35,092 nt of DNA from an uncultured Clostridia bacterium. GTDB lineage: Bacteria > Bacillota_I > Bacilli_A > RF39 > UBA660. The position numbers and the translations under genes are program-made. Shown here piece by piece: positions 16,322 to 24,144 of this stretch; positions within the stretch are counted from its first letter, which is position 1; each line of letters begins with the position of its first letter. The stretch is from assembly GCA_948433435.1 (NCBI GenBank), contig CAOJDX010000015.1, positions 1-35,092 on the forward strand, read 5' to 3'. A model generated the notes under the pieces. The model worked only from the letters and a program-made list of their open reading frames with translations. It was not told where the DNA came from and searched no databases.

Positions 16322-16684
16322 ATGTTTTCTTTTAAAGATTTTGGTAAACAGTTATTAAGAATTTTGATTTATTTTCTTATTTTTAGTTTAATAACAACAG
16401 TTTTTTATTATTTTAATGTGATTGGAGATAAAGTTTGTAGTTATATTCGTTTGATTGGTTTTATTGCCATTATTTATTTTAATAGTAATACTTTAAGTAG
16501 AAAAGTGAATGCTAATCATTTTCTTCATGGGGTATTATTAGGACTCAGTATTATTTTCATATTTTTTATCTTAACATTAGTGATGAAATACCAATTTAAT
16601 TTTAGATTTATTATTTATTATTTACTAATACTACTTGTTTCTATTCTTGGTAGTGCTAAAAGAAGAAAAAATAAAAAAAGATAG
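16322..16684 (+). CDS. TIGR04086/YrzE-type small membrane protein
   Basis: 120 residues with four predicted membrane segments (about 10-30, 40-56, 66-87, 93-110), ending in a basic tail GSAKRRKNKKR. Size, four-helix layout and the HFLHGVLLGLS segment in the third helix fit the TIGR04086/DUF3792 family found in spore-forming Firmicutes. Its function is not known. AGAGGTG stands just before the ATG. It diverges from the DUF421 gene, a pairing that suggests shared control, and ends at a terminator that also serves the opposite surface-protein gene. Confidence 0.75.
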   Translation: MFSFKDFGKQLLRILIYFLIFSLITTVFYYFNVIGDKVCSYIRLIGFIAIIYFNSNTLSRKVNANHFLHGVLLGLSIIFIFFILTLVMKYQFNFRFIIYYLLILLVSILGSAKRRKNKKR

Positions 16685-16712
16685 TTTAGTTCATTGATTA
16701 TAACTTATCTAT

Positions 16713-16752
16713 AAAAAGAATCCCTAAGCTTATTGAATTTAGAGATTCTTTT
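16713..16752. terminator. Bidirectional terminator
   Basis: AAAAGAATCCCTAA pairs with TTAGAGATTCTTTT (one mismatch). A-rich and T-rich flanks on both sides let it serve both the plus-strand gene ending at 16684 and the minus-strand gene ending at 16759. Confidence 0.8.
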
Positions 16753-16758
16753 CTTATT

Positions 16759-18126
16759 TTATTTATTAATTACAACAACAGCTCTAGTTCCTGTATATTT
16801 GCTCGAAGTCCTAGCAGCAAATAGACCTGACTCACCATATAAATGACCATAGCGTGATACAACAAAAACAGAAAGTGAATCAATCAGAGATGCAGACATT
16901 GTCCAATAATCATAATTAGCTTTAGAATCATTTACTGTTCCTCCATGTTCTGTTGAATCCAAAAAGTAATTAATCATCCATATTGGACATGAGTGGCCTA
17001 CTCTGCTACAACCAAGTGCCGTTGCCTCTTGCACTGTAATCATTCTAGCCCTTGCTGTTTTTTCTGATAATGTATAAATATTTGTTGTACACGATAAATT
17101 TTTATTACAACCTGTATAAGCATTATATTTGAATATTGTTGTGCCCATAATGTATGTTTGAGTATTTACATTTGTCCAAGAAGCTGTAGTAGATTGCAAT
17201 GCTGGCAATACTGTTGTTGGGCCATTTTTATTATCTGCAGCTGATTCATACCATGGGGTATTATAAAGAGTATTTTCTCTTTGTTGTAGGGTCATTGTTT
17301 TCCCATCATCATGTACTACATGAAAATATTTTTCTTCTTGATCATTTACAGCATATTTAATAATAGTGCCCGCAGGGCAGCTACCTGTACCTTCATCTTG
17401 AAAACAAGTTGATTTTTTACAAGTGACTTCTTCCCCTGTTACACAATAATTTTCAGCATTACTATCTTCATTGTAGGTATATATTTGTTTAATATTTTTA
17501 TTGTTAGGCATTGGCTCTAAAGTAATAGTTCCTTCCTTACCATAAGCGTTGACTCTTATGGTAAAACTTTTGGCTTCACTACTTAATTCATAACTTGAGT
17601 CTACCCACATTCTTAATCGGTAGTAATAGGTTACTTTCTCACTTACTGTTCCTACATCCATGACCATTTCTCCAGCTTTCGCTCCAAACTCATCGTCAGC
17701 GTCTAGTGGTGTATAGGGACTTGGTTCTAACACTTCATCATCATAGTTTGTACCATCTAAAGACTTTTGTAAATACAACCTAACATCTTCATTACCCATA
17801 GTTGATGAGTCATCCTTTACGGCTGTTACTTCATAGGATACTGGCATCTTTGGTCCTGTTTTAATATCAATCGTAAAATCAAAAACATAATTCTCATCGC
17901 TTAATGTTCTTCCAACTTCCTCTGTTATCGGAACTGCATTGTTAATGCTGATTTGATTATCCCCTTCTGTATAGATCATGGTAACAGCACTCGTTGTGAT
18001 CGCATTTTCTGTTACACCTGTTTTACTAAAAGTAAAGGCAGCATAACTTACTCCTACAATTACTAGTACTAGTAATATAACTAAACCTACTGTAATTATC
18101 TCTTTATTTTTCTTCTTTTCTTCCAT
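16759..18126 (-). CDS. Large membrane-anchored surface protein with lectin-like C-terminus, under a poly-G promoter
   Basis: 455 residues. One membrane segment (about 10-30) runs into SYAAFTFSKTGV, like the SipW-processed TasA/camelysin starts. A beta-rich domain extends to about residue 210. A Cys-rich middle section follows (NYCVTGEEVTCKKSTC, GTGSCPAGT). The C-terminal domain (about 300-455) has YWTMSASLIDS and ends GTRAVVVINK, resembling DUF6273/C-type-lectin-like folds. I infer a surface protein that binds a ligand; no enzyme site is visible. AAGGAG precedes the start. Its promoter holds an 11-G run between -35 and -10, so it can probably be switched. No reverse transcriptase or template repeat is in the window, so a diversity-generating retroelement is not supported. 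Confidence 0.87.
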   Translation of the reverse strand: MEEKKKNKEIITVGLVILLVLVIVGVSYAAFTFSKTGVTENAITTSAVTMIYTEGDNQISINNAVPITEEVGRTLSDENYVFDFTIDIKTGPKMPVSYEVTAVKDDSSTMGNEDVRLYLQKSLDGTNYDDEVLEPSPYTPLDADDEFGAKAGEMVMDVGTVSEKVTYYYRLRMWVDSSYELSSEAKSFTIRVNAYGKEGTITLEPMPNNKNIKQIYTYNEDSNAENYCVTGEEVTCKKSTCFQDEGTGSCPAGTIIKYAVNDQEEKYFHVVHDDGKTMTLQQRENTLYNTPWYESAADNKNGPTTVLPALQSTTASWTNVNTQTYIMGTTIFKYNAYTGCNKNLSCTTNIYTLSEKTARARMITVQEATALGCSRVGHSCPIWMINYFLDSTEHGGTVNDSKANYDYWTMSASLIDSLSVFVVSRYGHLYGESGLFAARTSSKYTGTRAVVVINK

Positions 18127-18159
18127 ATTTTTACTCCTTTATTTTATCTTTATACTTTG

Positions 18160-18190
18160 ATTCTACCCCCCCCCCCGGCAATTTTGTCAA
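18160..18190 (-). promoter_or_regulatory. Probable phase-variable promoter with an 11-G run in the spacer
   Basis: The minus strand reads TTGACA (18190-18185), AAATTGCC, eleven G (18176-18166), then TAGAAT (18165-18160). The spacer is 19 bp; nine G would give 17. The first 12 bases, CTTGACAAAATT, are identical to those of the promoter at 4842-4875. Confidence 0.75.
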
Positions 18191-18240
18191 GTGGTATTTC
18201 TAAGACTCTGCCAATTTACTGATTTATTTTATAGCAACAA

Positions 18241-18266
18241 AAAATGATACTTTGCTGTACCATTTT
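18241..18266 (-). terminator. Terminator of the dnaG-rpoD-trmK operon
   Basis: AAAATGGTAC and GTATCATTTT pair (one wobble) around AGCAAA, followed by TTTTGTTGC on the minus strand, directly after the trmK stop. Confidence 0.75.
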
Positions 18267-18268
18267 AT

Positions 18269-18940
18269 TTATCTTAACTCTTCTTTTAATAATTTTATTT
18301 CTTTCTTGACTTTCCATCTTCGTAAATAATAATTTTTAGGAAGTAAAGTTAATAATATTTCCCTAGACTTTAATTCTCTTTGATAATATTCATTAAAAAG
18401 ATTGCCTTTTTTTTCTAATAAAAGAGGTCCAAAGAAAAATTCCTTTTTTGTATATTTCTTTTTACCTTTTACAAATTTTAATACTTGATAAATTATTTTA
18501 CCTTCTTTTACTAAATGTTCTTCTTTAACCTGATAACCTATACTTACTAAAAATCTTTTAACATCACTTTGATAGTTATTAGGTGATAAAATCATTGTTT
18601 TTATGGTTTTGACAGCCTCCAAATGATTTTTAATAATTCCTATCATATTTCTACCACCCATCCCAGAAATGATAATGGTATCTATATCTTCAGTATAAAT
18701 GTCTAATCCTTCTCCTAAACGTAATTCAATTTTATTTTGTAATTGATACATTTCAATATTTTTTTTAGCTTGTTTTAAAGGACCTTCCTTGTTATCACTT
18801 GCTACTATTTTTTTAAAATTCCCATCTTTTTTTCTAGCTAAGTAAATATCTAAAAAGGCATGATCACAACCTATATCTAAAAAAGATGACTCAGCTTCTA
18901 CTAAATCACCTACTTTTTTTAAACGATTATTAATCATCAT
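18269..18940 (-). CDS. trmK: tRNA (adenine22-N1)-methyltransferase TrmK
   Basis: 223 residues. SAM-binding motif I FLDIGCDHAFLDIYL (about 20-34), VASDNKEGPLKQAKKNI and IIISGMGGRNM (about 88-98) are typical of the TrmK/YqfN family, which makes m1A22 in tRNA. It follows rpoD with a TAATG one-base overlap (a second ATG at 18937 is equally usable), the gene order known from Bacilli (sigA then yqfN). The C-terminal half is a basic helical domain (KGKKKYTKKEFFFGPLLLEKK) thought to bind tRNA. Confidence 0.92.
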   Translation of the reverse strand: MMINNRLKKVGDLVEAESSFLDIGCDHAFLDIYLARKKDGNFKKIVASDNKEGPLKQAKKNIEMYQLQNKIELRLGEGLDIYTEDIDTIIISGMGGRNMIGIIKNHLEAVKTIKTMILSPNNYQSDVKRFLVSIGYQVKEEHLVKEGKIIYQVLKFVKGKKKYTKKEFFFGPLLLEKKGNLFNEYYQRELKSREILLTLLPKNYYLRRWKVKKEIKLLKEELR

Positions 18941-20031
18941 TAATCGGTTAAGAAGTCCTTTAACTTTCTAGAACGTGATGGGTGACGTAATTTTCGAAGT
19001 GCCTTTGCTTCTATTTGACGAATTCGTTCACGGGTAACCCCAAAAATTTGTCCTACTTCTTCTAAGGTTCTACATTGTCCATCATCTAGGCCAAATCTTA
19101 GACGAAGAACTTTCTCTTCACGATCTGTCAGTGTCAATAATGCATTGTCTAGTTCCTCTTTTAACATCTCCTGAGTGGTAAACTCTTCTGGCCCCATAGC
19201 TCTTTCGTCTTTGATAAAGTCTCCTAAATGAGAATCATCTTCTTCACCAATTGGTGTTTCTAAGGAAACTGGATCTTGGCTAATTTTATAAACTTCTCGA
19301 ACCTTTTCTACTGTAATCCCTAATTTTTTAGCAATTTCTTCATCTGTTGGTTCACGATTTAATTCTTGAGTTAGTTGACGTTGAATACGAGCTAGTTTAT
19401 TAATGGTTTCTACCATATGTACAGGAACTCGAATTGTACGAGCCTGATCAGCTATAGCACGAGTAATAGCTTGTCTAATCCACCAAGTTGCATATGTTGA
19501 GAATTTATACCCTTTAGTAGGATCAAATTTTTCAACAGCTTTCATTAGTCCAATATTTCCCTCCTGAATTAAATCCAAAAATAACATACCACGACCAACA
19601 TAACGTTTTGCAATAGAAACAACTAAACGAAGGTTGGATTCTGCCAAAGCCTTTTTGGCTTCTTCGTCTCCTTCGACTGCTCTTTGGGCATATTCAAATT
19701 CTTCATCCGATGTTAATAAATTAATTCGTCCGATCTCTTTTAAATACATTCTTACAGGGTCATTAATTTTAACGTCTTTGGATAATGTTAAATCTTCTAC
19801 TTGTGTATCTGTAGTGATATCAGATCCATCGGCATCATCAGTTCCATCTTCTGATACAATTTCAATACCATTTTCAATAAAAGTATTATATAATTCATCT
19901 AAAGTATCACTATCTATTTCTAAACCTTTAAGGCGATCTGCTAATTGTTCATATGTAATATATCCTTGCGTTTTTCCTAGTGCAATTAGTTTATTTTTTC
20001 TTTCTTCAAATGTCGTAATTTCTTCAACCAT
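18940..20031 (-). CDS. rpoD: Primary sigma factor SigA/RpoD
   Basis: 363 residues, as in Bacilli (about 370). The N-terminal sigma 1.1-like region (1-60) is followed by an acidic linker, then regions 1.2-2.4 ([32 protein letters not shown]), region 3 ([15 protein letters not shown]) and region 4 with the -35 helix-turn-helix [19 protein letters not shown]. It directs RNA polymerase to promoters with TTGACA/TATAAT, which agrees with the promoters seen in this window. It overlaps dnaG by eight bases, so the two are translationally coupled, and is followed by trmK: the macromolecular-synthesis operon. Confidence 0.98.
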   Translation of the reverse strand: MVEEITTFEERKNKLIALGKTQGYITYEQLADRLKGLEIDSDTLDELYNTFIENGIEIVSEDGTDDADGSDITTDTQVEDLTLSKDVKINDPVRMYLKEIGRINLLTSDEEFEYAQRAVEGDEEAKKALAESNLRLVVSIAKRYVGRGMLFLDLIQEGNIGLMKAVEKFDPTKGYKFSTYATWWIRQAITRAIADQARTIRVPVHMVETINKLARIQRQLTQELNREPTDEEIAKKLGITVEKVREVYKISQDPVSLETPIGEEDDSHLGDFIKDERAMGPEEFTTQEMLKEELDNALLTLTDREEKVLRLRFGLDDGQCRTLEEVGQIFGVTRERIRQIEAKALRKLRHPSRSRKLKDFLTD

Positions 20032-21763
20032 TTATATTATCTCCTATCCTTAAAGCCCTAATCTCATTCCCTATTATTGCTTGCTTTTTAGGATCTAATT
20101 CCTCTTTTAACTTCCGTTCTAAAACTTTTATTTGCCTCTTTATTGTGTCTTCTTTAATCACTTTAAAATACAAATACAATGTTTCCTTATTTACTTGGTC
20201 CATATAAGCTTCATTTATAATAGAATTTAGTGAGACTAATAACTCCTTTTTATCACTTAAATAAGTCATAAAATCCGCAATAGTAATACTTCCATATTTT
20301 TGATAGTAATAAATTATTTCTTTTACTAAAATTCTGACATCTTCATCTGATATTAGAAGCCTTTCTTTTGAAACTTCACTAATCACCCAATCATTTGTTA
20401 ACATAAAATAAATTACTTGCTCTATTGCTTTTCGATACTTATCTTTTTGTGATATACTTACCTTCTTTAATTCTTGTTGTGGTGCCTGTTTTTGACTATT
20501 TTGCCTTAAATTCAAAAACTTTTTTTCCACAGTATTATACTCTATATTAAAATCTTTTGCAAGTTTTTTTAGAATAATTTCTGTACGAATAGAATCATCT
20601 ATAGTACTAATCTCTTCAATTACTCGATTAATATAGTTGGAAGTTTCCTCTGCACTATTAAAATTTATATTTTCACCTAATACTTTTATTTTATAATCAT
20701 TGTAATTAACAGCATTTTCAATGTAACTTAAAAAAGAGTCCTTTCCTTCTTTTAAAATGAAACTATCTGGATCATCGTTGTTAGGTAAAGTAATTACCTT
20801 TACTTCGATATTTTCCTTTAAGAATAGTTCACCTATTTTATAAGCGGCATTTTTCCCTGGTTGATCCCCGTCTAAACATAAAATAATATGATTAGATAAT
20901 CTTTTTATTAATCTAAGTTGCTCGTTGGTTAAAGCTGTTCCCATAAGGGCAATAGTATTTTTAACACCGATTGTACTAGCTCTAATAACATCCATAAAGC
21001 CTTCCATAATAATTACTTTTTTAGATATTCGAGCTTCTTCTTTAGCAATATGATAATGATATAGGCATTCTCCCTTAGTAAAAATAGGAGTTTCTTTGGT
21101 ATTGACATATTTACTACTTTTATCATGACCATATATTCTGCCAGAAAAACCTACCACTTTTCCAGAAGGATCATGTAATGGAAACATAATTCGATTTGAA
21201 TAAATATCATGTCCATAGTTTGATATTCCTATCGTATTTAGATCGGTTAAATCATATTTTTTTAAGGTTAGTAATTTTGTTAAGTCATCACTGGAGTTTA
21301 AGGATAGACCAATTTGGAACTCTTTAATTATTTCTTCCGTAATTCCTCGTTCTTGTAAATAATTGCGAGCCTCTACCCCTACTTCAGTAGATAAATTGTT
21401 CTGATAATACTTTACACAGAAATCATAAATTTCGTAGTATTTATCATATTTTGAATCTTTTTTTTTCATTTTGAAACTTTTTGTTTCAATGCCAATTCGC
21501 TCTCCTAAATAGTTAATAACTTCAGGAAAAGTCATATTTTCGTAATCCATTAAAAAAGTATACACTGTTCCTGTTGCATGGCAAGAAAAACAAGTATAAA
21601 TTTGTTTTTCACGAGAAATCGATAAAGAAGGCGATGTATCATCATGAAAGGGACAAACCGCCCAATAGTTTTTTCCTTTCTTCTCAAGAGGTATTCTTTC
21701 TCCTATAATATCTACAATATCTACTTTCTCACGAATTTCACGTATTAAAGATTGATTATCCAT
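20024..21763 (-). CDS. dnaG: DNA primase
   Basis: 579 residues. The N-terminal CHC2 zinc domain has Cys37, His40, Cys58 and Cys61. The catalytic core contains the TOPRIM segment [14 protein letters not shown] with the acidic [10 protein letters not shown]. The C-terminal helicase-interacting part is helical and poorly conserved, as usual. DnaG makes the RNA primers for chromosome replication at the fork together with DnaB/DnaC-type helicase. AGGAGG precedes the ATG. Own SigA promoter upstream; it heads the dnaG-rpoD-trmK operon. There is no rpsU before it. Confidence 0.97.
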   Translation of the reverse strand: MDNQSLIREIREKVDIVDIIGERIPLEKKGKNYWAVCPFHDDTSPSLSISREKQIYTCFSCHATGTVYTFLMDYENMTFPEVINYLGERIGIETKSFKMKKKDSKYDKYYEIYDFCVKYYQNNLSTEVGVEARNYLQERGITEEIIKEFQIGLSLNSSDDLTKLLTLKKYDLTDLNTIGISNYGHDIYSNRIMFPLHDPSGKVVGFSGRIYGHDKSSKYVNTKETPIFTKGECLYHYHIAKEEARISKKVIIMEGFMDVIRASTIGVKNTIALMGTALTNEQLRLIKRLSNHIILCLDGDQPGKNAAYKIGELFLKENIEVKVITLPNNDDPDSFILKEGKDSFLSYIENAVNYNDYKIKVLGENINFNSAEETSNYINRVIEEISTIDDSIRTEIILKKLAKDFNIEYNTVEKKFLNLRQNSQKQAPQQELKKVSISQKDKYRKAIEQVIYFMLTNDWVISEVSKERLLISDEDVRILVKEIIYYYQKYGSITIADFMTYLSDKKELLVSLNSIINEAYMDQVNKETLYLYFKVIKEDTIKRQIKVLERKLKEELDPKKQAIIGNEIRALRIGDNING

Positions 21764-21821
21764 AGAAAAAACACCTCCTACTCATATCAAATTATCTCAC
21801 AAAGTAATTTACTTAGCAATC

Positions 21822-21849
21822 ATTATAGTCTATTTTACCACTATTACAA
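21822..21849 (-). promoter_or_regulatory. SigA-type promoter of dnaG-rpoD-trmK
   Basis: -35 TTGTAA (21849-21844), 16-bp spacer, -10 TATAAT (21827-21822), about 60 bp before dnaG. Confidence 0.6.
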
Positions 21850-21864
21850 ATACAAAAGAAAAAA

Positions 21865-21883
21865 GATACTTTAAATTAGTATC
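21865..21883 (-). terminator. Terminator of proS
   Basis: GATACT, loop AATTTAA, AGTATC, then TTTTTTCTTTT on the minus strand. The stem is short but the T run is strong. Confidence 0.65.
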
Positions 21884-21922
21884 ATTTAGTAGTCTTATAT
21901 AATTTTTATAAAGATTATCCTT

Positions 21923-23356
21923 TTAATATTGAATTCCCCAAACGACATGATGTTTAGCCTTCTCACCACAGCAAACACATTTTTCATCAATTGCTTTTTC
22001 ATCTTCTAATATACATCTTGACTTACAACCCTTTATTTCCTTGATTTTTTCTTCACAAGCCTCATCTCCACACCACATAGCATGAATAAATCCAGGTTGA
22101 GTATTCAAGATTCTTTCCATATCTTCTAAATTATGAGCTTCAAATGTTAACTGATCACGACGTTTTTTTGCTCGCTCATACATCTCTTTTTGGATTGTAT
22201 CTAACAGGCCTTTCGTATATTTTACAACATCAATATCTTTGGCTACTTCTATTTTTTCTCTAGTATCTCTTCTTACAAAGATTAACTTATTTTGTTCTAA
22301 ATCTCTTTTACCTATTTCTATCCGAATAGGAATTCCATTTACCTCACTTTCGGCAAATTTATAACCTGGAGATTTATCACTATCATCGATATAAGTAGTA
22401 ATATTATTAGCTACTAACTCTTTTTGAAGTTTTTGAGCTAATTCTAAAGGTTCACGAGCATCTTTTCCGATAGGAATTAATACAACCTGTTTGGGTGCAA
22501 TTTTAGGAGGTAGCACTAGACCATAGTCATCACTGTGAACCATAATTAATGCACCAATCATTCTTGTGGTAATTCCCCAAGATGTTTGATAAGGATAGTC
22601 TTCTTTATTTTCCTTTGTAGTATATTTTACATCATAGGCCTTAGTAAATTTTTGTCCAAAATAATGGGATGTTCCCATTTGTAAGGTCACTCCATTATAC
22701 ATTAAATCTTCATTGGTTAATGTGTATTCTGCTCCAGAGAACTTTTCTTTTTCTGTTTTCTTTCCCTGAATAGAAGGTATAGCTAAAATATCATGATGAA
22801 ATCGATAGTAAACATCCATCATTTGTTTAGTCTCAGCCTCAGCTTCTTCACTAGTTGCATGAATGGTATGCCCCTCTTGCCATAAGAACTCTCTACTTCT
22901 TAAAAAAGGTCTTGTTTCCTTTTCCCATCTTAGTACATTGCACCACTGATTATATAATTTAGGTAAATCGCGGTGTGATTTTACATGTTGATGATAGTAG
23001 TCACAAAAAAGAGTCTCACTTGTTGGACGAATACAAAGTCTTTCCTCTAATTTCTTATTTCCTCCTTCTGTTACCCAAGCAACTTCTGGAGCAAAACCAT
23101 TCACTAACTCTGTTTCTTTTTTTAATAAATTCTCAGGAATAAGTAAAGGCATTTGACAATTAACATGGCCTAACTTTTTAAATTCTTTGTCTAATATTTC
23201 TTGCATTTTTTCCCAAAGAGCATATCCATTTGGTTCAATTACTATACACCCCTTTACTGATGAATAATCAGCTAAATGGGCATTTTTCACTACATCAGTA
23301 TACCATTTGGCAAAGTCTACATCACGAGATGTTATTGCTTTATTTTCTTTTTCCAT
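21923..23356 (-). CDS. proS: Prolyl-tRNA synthetase, archaeal/eukaryotic-like (type 3)
   Basis: 477 residues: no bacterial-type insertion domain, and a C-terminal extension with a zinc site (CGDEACEEKIK, then KGCKSRC and CVCCGE) ending in WGIQY, the marks of the archaeal/eukaryotic-like ProS. Class II motifs include CIRPTSETLFCDYYHQ and LRWEKETRPFLRSREFLWQEGHT. The anticodon domain lies at about 285-395. It charges tRNA-Pro. The gene follows yneF closely and is separated from dnaG by a terminator. No T-box leader is visible upstream (only 55 bp to yneF). The type 3 form is common in some Firmicutes and Tenericutes and usually reflects old horizontal transfer. Confidence 0.97.
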   Translation of the reverse strand: MEKENKAITSRDVDFAKWYTDVVKNAHLADYSSVKGCIVIEPNGYALWEKMQEILDKEFKKLGHVNCQMPLLIPENLLKKETELVNGFAPEVAWVTEGGNKKLEERLCIRPTSETLFCDYYHQHVKSHRDLPKLYNQWCNVLRWEKETRPFLRSREFLWQEGHTIHATSEEAEAETKQMMDVYYRFHHDILAIPSIQGKKTEKEKFSGAEYTLTNEDLMYNGVTLQMGTSHYFGQKFTKAYDVKYTTKENKEDYPYQTSWGITTRMIGALIMVHSDDYGLVLPPKIAPKQVVLIPIGKDAREPLELAQKLQKELVANNITTYIDDSDKSPGYKFAESEVNGIPIRIEIGKRDLEQNKLIFVRRDTREKIEVAKDIDVVKYTKGLLDTIQKEMYERAKKRRDQLTFEAHNLEDMERILNTQPGFIHAMWCGDEACEEKIKEIKGCKSRCILEDEKAIDEKCVCCGEKAKHHVVWGIQY

Positions 23357-23411
23357 TTCTACACCTACTTCATTTAAAAATTATGATTTATATAACAAAA
23401 GAGAAATATAA

Positions 23412-23621
23412 TTACATATATTTACTCATCGATTTCATCATTTGATTTACTTGTTTTTGATTAGGTTTCCTTCCCATTTGCATCATTAATGTCTTAATCA
23501 TTTCCTCATTAATTGGAGGATTCTTTTTCATATACTTTTTAATAAAGAATCTTGCAGTAAAAAATCCTATGATTATTCCTATGATTAGACCAAGTATAAT
23601 CATTAGTATATCATGCCACAT
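23412..23621 (-). CDS. yneF: UPF0154 (YneF) small membrane protein
   Basis: 69 residues from the ATG at 23621, which has AAGGAG nine bases before it; ATGs one to three codons earlier sit within the ribosome site. One N-terminal membrane helix ([21 protein letters not shown]) is followed by [30 protein letters not shown], the conserved YneF signature. Its function is unknown. The order tkt, sirA, yneF matches B. subtilis, which supports all three assignments. Confidence 0.93.
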   Translation of the reverse strand: MWHDILMIILGLIIGIIIGFFTARFFIKKYMKKNPPINEEMIKTLMMQMGRKPNQKQVNQMMKSMSKYM

Positions 23622-23664
23622 AAACATCATCTCCTTAGGTATTATTCTACTAGAATTTTATGAA

Positions 23665-24090
23665 TTAGACAAGCATTTTAAGACTACTTAGAAAAAAATA
23701 ATCTTGATTGGTAAAATCACAAACAAAATAATTTAAGTCATAGTTTAATAATACTCTAAAAAAGTAAGAAAAATCTTTATTGCTTTTAATTTTAATATAA
23801 TTACTTTTGATTTCCATATAGGTTTCTTCATCTAAATATAAATTATTATAAATATGTTTATCCTTGTCTTTTTTATAAGGCATTTCTTGATGTAACTCTA
23901 AAAAGATTTTCCGATCTAGACTTTCCTTATCGATTCTATTATTGACCTGATAGAATATATTAGTGGCATACACTAGGTCATTAGGCATTAAATTATGAAT
24001 TTGTTTTAGAATATTGAACAAGGAGCTAGGTGTATCTTTATATAGAGTATAAAAATTGTCATGGATATTAAAAATATAAAAAGTTCTCAT
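23665..24090 (-). CDS. sirA: SirA, sporulation inhibitor of replication
   Basis: 141 residues, close to B. subtilis SirA (148). The N-terminal strand MRTFYIFNIHDNFYTLY and the C-terminal FFRVLLNYDLNYFVCDF match the family layout, and the position between tkt and yneF is the conserved one. SirA binds DnaA and blocks new rounds of replication once sporulation starts; it is made under Spo0A. A consensus Spo0A box lies 43 bp upstream of the start. The ATG is in the 3' arm of an 11-bp inverted repeat followed by T runs that are themselves the first codons, so expression could be attenuated. Sequence identity with B. subtilis is low; context carries the call. Confidence 0.82.
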   Translation of the reverse strand: MRTFYIFNIHDNFYTLYKDTPSSLFNILKQIHNLMPNDLVYATNIFYQVNNRIDKESLDRKIFLELHQEMPYKKDKDKHIYNNLYLDEETYMEIKSNYIKIKSNKDFSYFFRVLLNYDLNYFVCDFTNQDYFFLSSLKMLV

Positions 24091-24125
24091 ATGATCACCA
24101 ATATTATGATAACTATATGAGAACT
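24082..24125 (-). terminator. Terminator-like hairpin that sequesters the sirA start codon
   Basis: AGTTCTCATAT (24125-24115) and ATATGAGAACT (24092-24082) are perfect complements, 11 bp each, with a 22-base loop that holds the GGTGAT ribosome site. The start ATG is in the 3' arm, and TTTTTATATTTTT follows. It can act as the tkt terminator and as a block on sirA translation. Confidence 0.6.
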
Positions 24126-24130
24126 AAAAT

Positions 24131-24139
24131 TTTGTCGAA
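24131..24139. promoter_or_regulatory. Spo0A box upstream of sirA
   Basis: TTTGTCGAA on the plus strand (minus TTCGACAAA) matches the 0A box core TGTCGAA exactly. Next to it a -35-like TCGACA and a -10-like TATAGT (24117-24112), 15 bp apart, could form the sirA promoter. It lies just after the tkt stop. Confidence 0.6.
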
Positions 24140-24144
24140 TTTTG

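Noticed and set aside
16759-18126. Target gene of a diversity-generating retroelement
   Set aside because: The C-terminus is lectin-like, but no reverse transcriptase and no template repeat are in the window.
19634-20053. Plus-strand open frame opposite rpoD
   Set aside because: Mirror of a strongly conserved gene; low-complexity Ser-rich translation and no ribosome site. The same holds for the plus-strand frames inside clpB (26465-28246).
23357-23411. T-box leader for proS
   Set aside because: Only 55 bp separate proS from yneF, too short for a T-box, and no T-box sequence is seen.
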